Positions 26,959 to 39,680 of a stretch of DNA of 64,000 nt are shown one piece after another (the stretch's first letter is position 1; every line of letters begins with the position of its first letter). The stretch lies in the NCBI RefSeq assembly GCF_963576545.1, contig NC_083649.1, positions 11,684,646 through 11,748,645 on the forward strand. Reading direction: 5' to 3'. The notes below the pieces were generated by a model. It searched no databases. It saw only the letters and a program-made list of their open reading frames with translations, and was not told the DNA's origin. This DNA is from Limanda limanda (Eukaryota > Chordata > Actinopteri > Pleuronectiformes > Pleuronectidae). The position numbers and the translations under genes were made by a program.

Positions 26959-27121
26959 GAGATCATCCTGAAGCGTGCGGCTGACATCGCAGAGGCTCTC
27001 TACAGTGTTCCCCGAGGACACTCCCAGCTCTCCGGCTCCTCCCACGGCGGCATGATGGGGGTCAACTCTTTTGGAGGGCAGCTGTCCGTCAACGTCTCCG
27101 AACCTCAACAGGCCAATCAGG
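26959..27121 (+). CDS. EBF1-like exon: ancestral helix 2 and start of the C-terminal region
   Basis: It encodes [20 protein letters not shown], then [20 protein letters not shown] and [14 protein letters not shown], with a final G. The first 16 residues are the second HLH helix and the rest opens the activation region. [15 protein letters not shown] is a hallmark of EBF1/EBF3. The linker after SVPR looks about four residues shorter than human EBF1 (from memory), which fits a divergent teleost paralogue. The exon is 163 bp, with acceptor CTGCAG and donor GTGAGA from 27122. Confidence 0.95.
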
Positions 27122-27407
27122 GTGAGACCTCGGATTGTTTATCATCATCCGTTTGCTCAATGCCAGTGTGGCGACGTATTTACATGATATCAGGACCTAT
27201 GTTAACACAGATACATATAAGTTTTGTTAGTTTTGCTATTTTGCTATTTTGCCTAATAATCTTGCAGCTATTGTGAAATCCTGTGAAAACCTTCAGCCTT
27301 AAATCCCTTATTTCATACAAAGTTGTCACTGTGCAGATTTTCCAGACTTGTGTTGTGAATGAACTGTGTCCTCATCACTCTATCTTCCTCTCTTCTGTGT
27401 CCTGCAG

Positions 27408-27590
27408 GTTTCGTGCGCAGCAGCAGTAGTGTTTCCCCTCACGGTTATGTGCCTAGCTCCACGCCCCAGCAGAACAGTTACTCCTCAGTCACCAGCACCA
27501 TGAACGGCTACGCTAACAACACAGGCATGACAAACCTGGGAGGCTCGCCCACTTTCCTCAATGGCTCTGCAGCCAACTCGCCTTATGCTA
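27408..27590 (+). CDS. EBF1-like exon: Ser/Thr/Asn-rich activation region
   Basis: It encodes (G)[59 protein letters not shown] and A. This low-charge, Ser/Thr/Asn/Pro-rich stretch is part of the transactivation region. The [18 protein letters not shown] ending is the best single piece of evidence for EBF1 over EBF3, which reads VPGSPGFLNGSSANSPYG by recollection. The exon is 183 bp, with acceptor CCTGCAG and donor GTGAGT from 27591. The intron before it is 286 bp (27122-27407), with nothing notable. Confidence 0.94.
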
Positions 27591-29176
<1,586 letters not shown>

Positions 29177-30097
29177 TGACAGCAGCCAGTCAGCCAGAGG
29201 ATGCTTAAAGGGAGGGTTCCTCCATGGAAACTCATCCGTCACCATCCTCCCTGTTATGTTTCACATCCTCCTCTTCCTCTTGATAAAATATGACCTAATA
29301 TCACACAAGTTAGGAATTAATCCTATTGACTTTGTGATCCTCTGATTTTGCCACTATTCGATTTACATTTGTGTTATTTAGTGAAATGCCTCACCAGTTA
29401 TTGAATAGACTTCCATGAAATGTTCTACATGCATTCACATCGTCCTCACAATGAAACATCCTCAGATTTTGATTTTATTTGTCCAGGAGTTTGATTTATG
29501 ACCAAAATAGGCAGAACTATTAAAATCCCCATAAGCCTCAGGTGTTCAATGTGTTAATTTATGATTAGTAAAGAGAATGAGAGCGAAACTTTTGAATCAT
29601 CAGTCCATCACTGCAGAGTCATGTCAGAGTTCCAACATCCGCTTGGACTTATGCGTGGTAATAGTTTGAACTACTGACCTCTTAAACCAGTGATGATAGT
29701 CATAGGCGACACACTGCTCAGTGTTGAGGTTTTGCACTGAAACGCCCAATCATCACCTTAACCTTTTCCCCACATCATTACACAAGAGCATCACGCTGCA
29801 TTGACATTCAATACTTGTGACTGTTTCAGTATTTCTCTTGAAAGACGTGGTTATTTGCCTATTTAATAACTGGAAGTTTGTGTGGTTAGGTCATTTTAGG
29901 CCTTTTTAAATTAATTTTTCTGTTAAGGACATTTTGTATCCACATTCTTTTTGTATTGCATCACCTTTTGGATGAACCAAATATTTTTCTCTTCTCTCTT
30001 CTGTTTTCCTTCTCTATCTTGTAACCCTTCCTCTTGTTACTCCTCTGGACTTCCACCCTTCCCTTGTCATGTCTCGGTCCCCGTCTCTCTCTACCAG

Positions 30098-30166
30098 ATC
30101 AGACATTTGTGGACTCTAGCAAGTACTCAACAGCCAGCTCTCTACAAGGCCTGGCCTTCACCTGAA
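30098..30166 (+). CDS. Probable alternative cassette exon giving a different EBF C-terminus
   Basis: A strong polypyrimidine tract and acceptor (TCTCTCTACCAG, AG 30096-30097) precede a 69-bp segment that ends at a good donor (GAA|GTATGT, GT 30167). Spliced to the exon ending at 29165, the split codon becomes Asp. The reading is DQTFVDSSKY-STASS-LQGLAFT, then TGA at 30163-30165. Inclusion would replace the usual 10-residue tail (AIPGMIVPPM) with 22 residues. The stop lies one base before the last junction, so the transcript should escape nonsense-mediated decay. I have an uncertain memory of similar ...LQGLAx tails in some EBF-family isoforms. Expression is not shown by the sequence. Confidence 0.7.
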
Positions 30167-30560
30167 GTATGTTCCTCAACTCTTTCTTCGGTCTTCTCTG
30201 TTAACCGCTCACATTTGCTCCTTCCGATAAACTGACCAATTCATTTAAGACTTTAAATGTTCCATAACTCAATTCACTCATTTTTCTGCATTTTCACCTC
30301 AACTTCTCCTTCACGTCGTCTTTCTTTCATTTGTTCGCTCCTTCTTAACATCACTTCATCTTCTGCCTGCGTTAAGTTTTCCATTCACCTCTCATCCCAC
30401 AGCGCAGATCTGTTGCCTGGTAACTCCTCTCTGTCGTTCTATTGGCTGGGAAACAAAAGACAGGAAGTTGGATATTTAGAGAAACAAAAAAACGGCACAG
30501 TGAATTTATTTCTCTGAGTTACTGACTTTGTTTAGATGTGTGTGTGAACTTAAGCTAGCT

Positions 30561-30563
<3 letters not shown>

Positions 30564-30609
<46 letters not shown>

Positions 30610-30618
30610 GTGTGTGAA
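30564..30618. repeat. (GT)n microsatellite
   Basis: A GT tract with one GC step in the last intron, about 400 bp downstream of the cassette exon. Confidence 0.97.
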
Positions 30619-31468
30619 GCGAGAGTGAGTAAGAGAGAGCATGTGTGTGTGCGAGGGTGTGGGAACTCAAAGCTTAGCCTCAAAGCACAGCTGACATAAA
30701 CACCACACACACACACACACACACACAGTACTTTCCTCTGTCACACACACTCTGTGATCACATGCTGGCAGCTTACTAGGGAGCGATCAACAATGACAGC
30801 TGTTCGACTCTCTTGACACTTTATACTGTCAGTATACCTGGCCATGTTTTTTGGGGGGTGGGGGTGGGCAGCATCAAAACAGGTAAAAATTGTGGTTTGG
30901 ATGAAACCTTAGAATTTGTAGAGTTTTGTCAAAACAAAATTATTTTCCTTTCACAGTTTTCACTTCCCATGAAATATAAAACCATTTAATTATTTCCAAG
31001 GTCTGTTGTTGTTTTTTTTGCGTGTGTGTGTGCGCATGTGTGTGTCAGTGTGGGCTGGGCTCTGTGTTCACACCCATCCCTTGGGTTTAAATACAACACA
31101 CACTATGATGCAATCTCTCAGGCACACCCACACACACACAAATAAACACACAAACATATAGTCAAATACGCCAACTGTTCCAGCTTTGCGTTACATGTGT
31201 GTGTTTGTGTGTTTGTGTGTAAGCATCGTGTCTCACAGCCAACTCACATGACGTGTCCTCGCTCTGTTTTACTGATTTATTCCTCTATTGATGTTTAAAT
31301 GTCTCTGCAGTCACACAGCTGCACAGATGGGAAAACATATTGATGCATTTACGAGAGATTTTTTATTTTTTTTATGACGATGAAAATATTTGGCTATGTT
31401 TTTTTAAAAAATCTGTCTTTTTCTCCCTCCCTCCTCTCCCTCTGTTTATTTTTCTTTCCACCCGACAG

Positions 31469-31500
31469 CAATCCCTGGAATGATTGTCCCACCCATGTAA
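31469..31500 (+). CDS. EBF1-like terminal coding exon
   Basis: It completes Ala and then encodes IPGMIVPPM followed by TAA at 31498-31500. GMIVPPM is the EBF1 C-terminus; EBF3 ends GLVVPPM by recollection. The acceptor is CCGACAG with AG at 31467-31468, preceded by a long pyrimidine-rich tract. With it, the ten exons total 1216 bp in one unbroken frame. The exon continues into the 3' UTR. Confidence 0.95.
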
Positions 31501-32330
31501 AAGGTGTGAGTGCATGACTGTGTGTGTGTGTGCGTGCGTGTGTGTGTGTGTGTGTGTGTATGTGTGTGTGAGATGAACCAAGCACACTCGCACCGATCCT
31601 GGCGGAGGATTTCGGTGGGAGTCGGACTCCGTTCGGGGGATGGAAGCAGCCGTCCCTATCTGAAGGAACAAACCCAACTCAGGCCCTTTCTAACACAGAA
31701 AAACACAAACAACTGCAAGGAAACAAATGTTTGCGAGGAAATAAGTTGTTTAGACTTTGTACACCTTGATGCTTTTATAGGAGAATGGCCACGCCTCCAT
31801 CATGACTCTCCATGGACACTGGAAGTGTATTTATTTTGGAGAGAATCCACTTCCTCCCTTGAGTGATTGTTGATTTGTTTTCATTTTTGTGCAGTTAACG
31901 TGTGATAATCATCTTCTAACTGTATAACCTACATGAGGGATTTTTCTATTTATGAAGTTTGGTCGTTAATGAAGGATTATAATGTGAAGAATACGATGAT
32001 GGTGTTGATGATGAGTAAAAAACCATGATGATGATGATGATGATGATGAAGAGGCTGCAGGGATTCATACAGGGTCAAATCCAGCCGACGCAGACAAGCC
32101 AAACCGGACACGCACCCACTTTCACTCCTCTTTGCCAAATCCACACTCTTTCATCTACATTCAATCGTTCAGCCTGATGGATTCCGATGCTTCCTGTCTG
32201 CGACTGACGCTGATGATGCTCATTTTGTAAAAAAGTGCAAGTCTGCCTTTCAGCGAACACTCTGCAGAGAGAAAGAGAATTCAGTCACTCATCAAACCAA
32301 GAAGAATTTTGTTTTGAACCATGCTAGATT

Positions 32331-32333
<3 letters not shown>

Positions 32334-32376
<43 letters not shown>
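32334..32376. repeat. (GA)n microsatellite
   Basis: A 43-bp pure GA tract. Confidence 0.97.
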
Positions 32377-32380
<4 letters not shown>

Positions 32381-32384
32381 ATGG

Positions 32385-32640
32385 CACTCAGTGGAGCACA
32401 TACCTCCACCAAATGAAAACCACACTTAAATTCACTGGATACTGATTGTATTTGGATTCGCACCAAACTGTGCACACATAAATAGCAGTACCCTATACAT
32501 GCCAGATTTTTCGCTCACGCCTGATCCTTGTAGTAATCCATCCAGAAGGTTTTGCATAATCTTGCTTACGACACAACAACCAACAAATGGACCTGCAGGG
32601 GTGACAACACAACCTCCTTGGTGATGGAGTTAGTTGGAAA
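32385..32640 (+). repeat. Old dispersed repeat, copy 1
   Basis: Landmarks GGTTTTGCATAATCTTGCTT and CACAACCTCCTTGGTGATGG match a recurrent fish repeat. A related copy lies at 41595-41760, with TTTTTGCGTAGACCTGCTGA and AACATAACC...TTGGTGAGAAG. Confidence 0.5.
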
Positions 32641-33132
32641 AAGGCCATAAATGAACACAGAGGTGTGTGATGACTTGATGCCAACAGCGGCTTCACTGTC
32701 GAGGATTTGAACCAACAACTCTGCCAATGAGTCTGTCCATCGCTCCTGTGACCATTTGATTTGTTCTGAAGTTGGACGCAGCCACGGTGACCTCCAAGGG
32801 ACATGTCTTAAAGACTGCTGCCATTTTCACTTACGTTTTGCTGTGAGATTTGATTTTGTATCTCATGTTTTTGTCTTAACTCCCTTTTTTGGTTTGATGT
32901 GACTTACGTTTTTTTCTTTCTTTGTTGTGTGATTAGACAGCCATCAGATTTGATTGTGTTACCTGCCCACTGATCTAGTGAGAGCTAGCCAATGGTGTGT
33001 CTTAAATTCTGCGCTGCAAGAATTGTCAAGTCTTTAAATCTTCAACTGAGTCAAAAAAAATAACTTTAACTAATAACTTCTTTAACTGAGATACAATGGC
33101 TTCAAATCTGCCCCACTTATCTTTGTATTTCA

Positions 33133-33383
33133 AGGAGACATAGTTTACTTTTTTTTTTGTTTTTCTCAAGTTTCGGGACATAACACCAACTGACCAATCA
33201 GGGCAGAGTGAGCTTTATCGGGAGGGGGTCTTAAAGACACAGGAGCTAAAACCAAGTATCTCCGACAGAGGCTGAACAGAGGAGCTGCAGCAACGGTCAG
33301 TCCGAGGAAAGCAATTCGTTTTCTAAACATTGTTAGTAAGTAATTACAATTATCAACCTCAATAAAATCATATTATGTCTCCT
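33133..33383. mobile_element. Short TTAA-type element (MITE-like) in the likely 3' UTR
   Basis: A 251-bp element with perfect 10-bp inverted ends (AGGAGACATA ... TATGTCTCCT). It is flanked by TTCA on the left (probably decayed TTAA) and TTAA on the right. The interior has ACACAGGAGCTAAAACCAAG and CAGAGGAGCTGCAGCAACGG landmarks of a common fish repeat. An AATAAA lies at 33361, about 20 bases inside the right end. TTAA targets are typical of piggyBac-like mobilisation. Confidence 0.7.
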
Positions 33384-34622
33384 TTAAACCATAATTACAT
33401 CCTATTTTTGCACATATTTTCTTAAGAAGTAAAGACTCCATGATCCCATGGGACAGTTTCTGCAGTGCAGGACCGAGCAACATGTCTTAAATTAGCAGTG
33501 TGTGGAAAGTCCCTGATGGTTTGCTGTGAACGTCACTGCTCCCTCAGCCCTGCAGTCTGAGCTTGCACCTCACTGTGTGTGATTCTATAGTCTTAACGCT
33601 TTTAATTTGTGTTCTCTTCATTTTGCCAAAGCCCTTATTTGAGATGTTGATGCTGAAACAGTCTTATGCCACAGTGTCCCTGCTGTTCTACACGTGTTTT
33701 CTTGTCACAAGCAGTATAAGCCAATAATGTTTTTTTATGTACAACTGTCTGTTTAATAGGAGCGTCAGATTTCAGATTTGCCACAACTAGAAACTATTTA
33801 AAAGGGATTTTTACTGGACAGAAAACCTAACTAGACCCAAACTAAAATTTCAGATTTAAGCTAAATGAGTGAAAAACACCCTCTCAGCCAGAAGTCAGTA
33901 GCCTCAGACAGACTGGAGGCAGTATTCAAAAACTTTGTTGAAAGAACAGGAACATCATCAACTATGAAAAATGCCAGAAATCAACTAAAACCCTGAATAC
34001 TCACGCCCTTCATTATGTTCTCATGTTCTGATTTCCTTTTGTCTAATGTCAGAGGACCTGAATGTTATTTGATTTTATATCATATCGTCTGTTTTTAAAA
34101 AGCCAAACTTCCATTGCTCATTTCAATCAAACTAAAAGAAGCCATGGTGTATTTTTTGTTTGAAATCATTTCTAAGTTATGGAAGTTTCATCTTGTATCA
34201 TCTTAAAGTCTGCATATTTCTGTTGCATTATCTCGACGTAGCATTTACAAATTTGTCAATATGATTGTCTGTGTTTGTCTTTCATGGAATGATGAAGAAA
34301 GAAAGAGATGGATGGAACAAATGTCTCTCTCTCTCTCTCGCTCTCTCTCTCCTTTCTCCTGCTCCAGTCAGGTTTTCTGTCCTCTCTCTGCTCCCTTCCT
34401 CTCCTTCATTTCCCTCCCCCACCTTGTTTTGATTGTGCTATTAATACTCTGTATGTTTGCCTTCTGCTTTTTCTTTTCCTTCACTTTTTCTTTAAAAAAA
34501 AAATGAGCCACCTATTTATTTGATCTCAAACATGGGTCTGGAGACCACTCTTCTGTTGGTGAGCGTGTGTGTGTGACTGAGTGTCATCATTTTTCACTTA
34601 AAAAGAAAAATGTGATGTTTTA

Positions 34623-34628
34623 ATTAAA
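34623..34628 (+). terminator. Candidate poly(A) signal ATTAAA
   Basis: The common variant hexamer, followed within 15-40 bases by T-rich then GTTGTGTTTG sequence. It competes with the site at 34932. Confidence 0.35.
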
Positions 34629-34931
34629 GTTGAAGGATGTTTTTTTTTTTGTTGTGTTTGTATATTACATAGTTTAAATACCTGTACAGGAAGAAGTGAA
34701 TAGAGGGTTTGGCTTAATGAAGTATGATGAAGCACTTGTCAAACAACAGTGAACACATTCATCGCGGCTTGTCTGGATTCAGTGGCGGTCATCATTCACA
34801 CACACGTTATCAGCAGTATCGGTGTGAAAGTACAGAGGAAACTACTGTAAAGATGATAATGTTGATTTTTTTATTATTATTATTTCGAACTTTGAAGTGT
34901 AAAGTAACTTTTTGACTCGTCACTATATTTA

Positions 34932-34937
34932 ATTAAA
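34932..34937 (+). terminator. Candidate distal poly(A) signal ATTAAA
   Basis: A variant hexamer followed by TCTTTCTTCTCTG and a GTCTGTTTTTCTTTTTC run about 25 bases downstream, a good signal layout. It would give a 3' UTR of about 3.4 kb. Confidence 0.4.
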
Positions 34938-36506
34938 GTTCTTTCTTCTCTGTGAAAAGGCGTCTGTTTTTCTTTTTCTTGCTTTTTAACGAATCACTGT
35001 CACTCAAACAACAGGATACAGCAGAGGGGAAGTTCTGAAGTGAGGCGGCGACGAGCAGTGGAGGTTTCTAGTCGTCCTCTTTAGAGCCAGCAGAGCGTCG
35101 ATGAATCATCAGGTTGATTTGGTCCAGCGACCAGTCTCCTGTTTCTCTTCCCTGGTTTCCATCTATTGTGCTTGATTTGTGTTTGGGCTCATTTCTCAAG
35201 TCGTTTTCAGATATGAGCTCCAGAAACTTGGGCCTGGAGATTTTTTACATTTTAAGAACGTAACTTGATAGCCTACGTTACACGAATTTCGCAAAAACAG
35301 AAATACGATTTCAGACAAGGGGAGACCAGGGGTGTCACCTTGGTAGAGCAGGCAGGATGCATGACATAAGAGTTTACGGCACATCACCAAAACCTCTCGA
35401 ATCTCATTGTCCTTCCATGTTGACATCTAGATCGTTGTCTTCTACCTGTATAGCTCCTCTTTTTTTTTTATCCTAAGAAATGTGTATTCTTTTGCTACCC
35501 TCTCTTCCTAGGAACGTTATCAAAACGTCCACTTACACGATATCAATTTTCTGTACATTTTTCAGTTTCATTTCCTATGGGCTCACTTATCCTTCTCCAG
35601 ACATTTCACTCGGGGGCTGTTAGGAAAAAATCTGAAAAAGTAATCACTTCTAGCTGTACTCATGTTTCTCAGATATCTGATCAGTCGAGTCTTCCACACT
35701 CAAGCCATCGCACGTTAACAAGCAGTTTTTAGATTTACTGACCATCGGCAGCCAGCTTAGCTTCATCACTTCACCGCTCTCAGACACATGGTTACTCAAC
35801 CTCCAGCTCTAAACACGAGGTAACGCCTGAATGTACAATCGCCATGACCAGCAAGCCAGGACAAACAGTTTGTATATTAGGAGTTTCATTGCTACTCTTG
35901 GAGGCACCTCATCCCCTGAACCTCAACCTTACTCAGACCACTTTGCTCACTAAACACATCTAGTTCACATCTAATCAACCCTTACCCTAACCCCAGGAGG
36001 GGCAGGGCTCAGGCCGAGAGCTTCACCAAGGACAGGCCCAATCCAGGTCACTGCCTCCTCAGGTCACAAATTAAACGTTTTGGGGGTTTTTCCCCCCTCG
36101 GCAGTCTGAGGATTGAATTGACCAACATTTGAGTTCCTTTGTCTGATTCTCTCAATTTCCGATTTCAGTGTCTCTTCATTTTTGCTGAGTAACATCTCAA
36201 CCTCCCAGACGTTATCACCTTTCATCCAGATTAGTGCCGTTCAACGTGCTTTATAGCTGGAGGATTGCAACATAAATAAAAGTGAAATACAATAGATTGA
36301 AATGTGACTCATCGCCTATCACTGACCTCCTCCTCTATTCAAATGCTCTATTCCAGTAAAACCAGAGAGGTCCTTTTGGGTTAAAGTGTTACCCAATCTT
36401 TTATTTCTTTTTTATTTCTCCATTCTGTCACATCAACTTGTTTCTGTGTCCAACAGCTCTGATGTTGAGCAAGGCTACCAACACTGCCAACTATATAGTT
36501 TGTGCC

Positions 36507-36629
<123 letters not shown>

Positions 36630-36723
36630 CCATAAACAATACAAATTCTCTACTGAGACCCGTTTCTGTAATGAGACAGATGGGCCCTGCCTGGAGTTTG
36701 CTATCAGTTCGACCACAGGCAGT

Positions 36724-36754
<31 letters not shown>

Positions 36755-37034
36755 AGGTGTTATATTTCTATTCCTATAGCCTGCAGGCTTAATCAAAGAG
36801 AAGCCACAGATGTCTTATTGACACCAATTAGTTTCTCATGGTGCACACATACACACATACACACACAAACACACATATATATGGAGACTGTGGACACATC
36901 TGTCCTTTTTATTTTACAGTTGACGTGAATACAATTTGTGAATTTCCTTTTAGGCCTTGTTTTAATAAGTTGAGTCGTTGTGTACTAAATGCACACATGC
37001 ACATTTTTAAAAAACAGGCCAGTTCACTGGCTTG

Positions 37035-37035
<1 letters not shown>

Positions 37036-37090
<55 letters not shown>

Positions 37091-37092
37091 GT
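37036..37092. repeat. Compound (GT)n(GA)n microsatellite
   Basis: A pure GT run changes directly into a pure GA run. A (CA)n run follows at 37246-37287. Confidence 0.97.
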
Positions 37093-37241
37093 CTGTGAAA
37101 GTCTGACGAGACAGGACTGAACACATCCATTAGCTAATGGATCTCTCCTCTCGTTTTCCTGTCTCCTCTTCTTTTATCCCTCTCATCCTCCCTCCATCAC
37201 CACATCACACTCCTGATGCACTTAACCCCATCAGGAAAAAC

Positions 37242-37289
<48 letters not shown>

Positions 37290-37802
37290 AAAGCTCCTCC
37301 CTTCCTCCTCCTTCAGCTGGATTCAAAACCTTTATTTACACAGCCTGTACATGCTGACAGTGGGCCTTCTTTTAAGGTTTGGCGCCGCTCACAGAGCAGT
37401 TTCAAAACCAAGAATATCACAGTTCATTTCAAATTACAGCAACACAGGACAGAGGGAAGTGGACAGAGCTGCTTTATTACCTGCAAATGATGGTGAATGT
37501 GTCTTTTCATGGTTGAAATCAAAACATAACTCCAGAATAGAGTGCTGTTGTTCTAAAACATAACTAGGTTTTGGTATTTCTGGAGCTTGAGTGAGTAAAT
37601 GTACATACTCTTCACTGCATTTACAATATTAAACAGTGCTCAACAAAAATGACAAATGACAATGTTTTCAAACAAACATCTGTACATCGATACACAAGCT
37701 TGACCAATCACAAAAAAGTCTAAGCTGTCAATCATGATGTTTCGCAGCCTAAATTGACACAAAGATCTTTGAGGAATACATTATTTGTTGTGTACATTGA
37801 CT

Positions 37803-37940
37803 TTTTAGTTTGGTCCATGTCCTATCTATTAACATGGAGAAGGCAGGGTTTATAATTACCTATACTGCAGCCAGCTACCAGGTGGCGATTAAGGTACTTC
37901 AACTTTTGGGGAGCTGTCATGTTGTCCATCTTCATATGCA
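37803..37940 (+). mobile_element. Partial copy of the 28347-type element
   Basis: Only the right half is present: TTTGGTCCATGTCCTATCTA, AACATGGAGAAGG, TATACTGCAGCCAGCTACCA and GGGGAGCTGTCATG. The same landmarks occur at 48710-48830. Confidence 0.65.
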
Positions 37941-39094
37941 ACCTTTACTTTCTTACATATTTCTCAGATCACCCTCATTATCCTTGTGCCCTGCTGACAA
38001 TGATATAGAAAAAACTGAATCCACATTTATTTTGAAATTTTTTCTGTCTATCTCTATTGTTTCTCATGCTGTAGCTTTATATCTTCACAAACATGCTAGA
38101 CACATTTGTCCACATGCACTTGTAAAATGCTTAAATAAAGAGGATTACACAAACTACAGAGGTCTACTACATATTGAGTAGCTGAGCATATGAAGACTGA
38201 AGCAGCTGAACCATAATGTAAACCCGTTAACTTTGACGTTTACAATATTTTACTGGTTGGAATATCTGGTAGCAGGTAGGTGTTCATGTTTCACTGTGGA
38301 GTTCCTCTCTATTCCACTGAGCCTCATCTCCTTGTGCAACAGCTGCTCACTTCCCAAACCGAACCCCAGAGAAAAGACCTGATTCAGTTATTACAATCAG
38401 ATGTGGGATTTGTAAAGTGACTTCTCCCGCTACGGCTGTTATATTTTGTGTTCTCACACACGGTTTAAAAAGTCAACACATTTTTTAATGTTAAATGACA
38501 AATGCGAAAACAATGTGAGAAACATCACTCATAGTGATAAACCTGTTACTTATCCACTCAATCTCAACTTGACATAGCTCTGTAGCTATGTTGCTGTGCC
38601 GCCCAAAACCCTGACTGCTCTGTAGCGTCATTTTAAGCAGGCAGCATGCAGCTGTTTTCAGTGAATAAGCTATTCAGTGTGCTCCTCCCCAGAACTAAAC
38701 GATACACAAACATTAGCAACTAGCTTGAACTTTGTGGGGAATTTAGCCGCTAGAGCCAGATATTTCTTTCTCTCAGGAGTTGGTGGAGACCAAAAACGGA
38801 GCCAAAACAGATCCATTTTGCAAGGAGTTCACACCAGCTGCAACACATATACGCCATTTTTTACATGAGTACGCAGTGCTAATATGGGTCGGACAACTCC
38901 CATCTTCATTTTTCATGTTGATCTTTTCAACCAATGTTCTTATTAATGTTGGTCCCCACTACACATGTGTCTCCAGAACAGAAGTCCATACATTGTTTGG
39001 AGGGGCTGTACATGAGAACAAATATCCAAAAAGGTCGCTTCGGACATTTTGTGGATCTTTTCCTGTCAACTACCAACTACCATCTCTGTAGAAT

Positions 39095-39345
39095 TTCCAA
39101 GTGAGTCCATGCAACAACTTTTTGAGAGCTTATTGGGATTAGGGCTCACATCAGTGTCGATGTAGACAAAAACACAGAATTCCACATGTCGTGCCTCCTG
39201 AATGCTCTAGCCCTACCTAAAGTGTTCCTGAATTTTTCCTGTTGCTATAAATGCATCTGACCCGGACAATCTCCTGCTGTGTTCTTCGTATGTGAAAAGC
39301 AAACTCCAGAAAATGTCCCAACCCAAGCTTCCAAGGTTTGTGGTG
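39095..39345. mobile_element. Dispersed palindrome-ended repeat, copy E
   Basis: The left end AAGTGAGTCCATGCAACAAC and right end CCCGGACAATCTCCTGCTGT, TCTTCGTATGTGAAAAGCAA match the family at 1529-1885 in the same orientation. Confidence 0.5.
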
Positions 39346-39579
39346 TGCAATCGGCTAGACACAGAGTCTCAAGGTGTAATCACACTGTCATAGCCACTAA
39401 TGAATATTGCACCTATATTCACCAGGGAGCCAGAAATACAACGCCAAACAAAAGATAATGCATAATTTTGCATCGGCTGGATGAGCAAGAAAGAAATTGT
39501 TTGCAAGTTTGACACATCAAGAAAAAATGATTGTAGCCTCTTTTAACGTGTTTTTATTTTTACAAACCTGCTTTTATTT

Positions 39580-39680
39580 TGATCTATATATAAATCACTT
39601 TGAGCTGGAGCTATACAAATAAAGTTTACCATTATTGTTATTATTATTATTATTATTAGTAGTAGTAGTAGTAGTAGTAA
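39580..39680 (+). repeat. Retroposon 3' tail ending in (ATT)n(AGT)n
   Basis: ATAAATCACTTTGAGCTGG and GCTATACAAATAAAGTTTAC lead into a trinucleotide tail. This is the typical 3' terminus of a non-LTR (L2/Rex-like) element in fish, 5'-truncated. The AATAAA here belongs to the retroposon. Confidence 0.6.

Larger units (their letters stand above)
31501..34955 (+). other. Likely EBF 3' UTR (end inferred)
   Basis: No splice site or gene is needed after the stop. Candidate poly(A) signals are AATAAA at 33361, ATTAAA at 34623 and ATTAAA at 34932; the last two are each followed by T/GT-rich sequence. The stretch contains a GT run at 31519-31570, a (GAT)n run near 32025, a GA tract, an old dispersed repeat and a short TTAA-type element. 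The true end cannot be fixed without transcript data. Confidence 0.5.
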
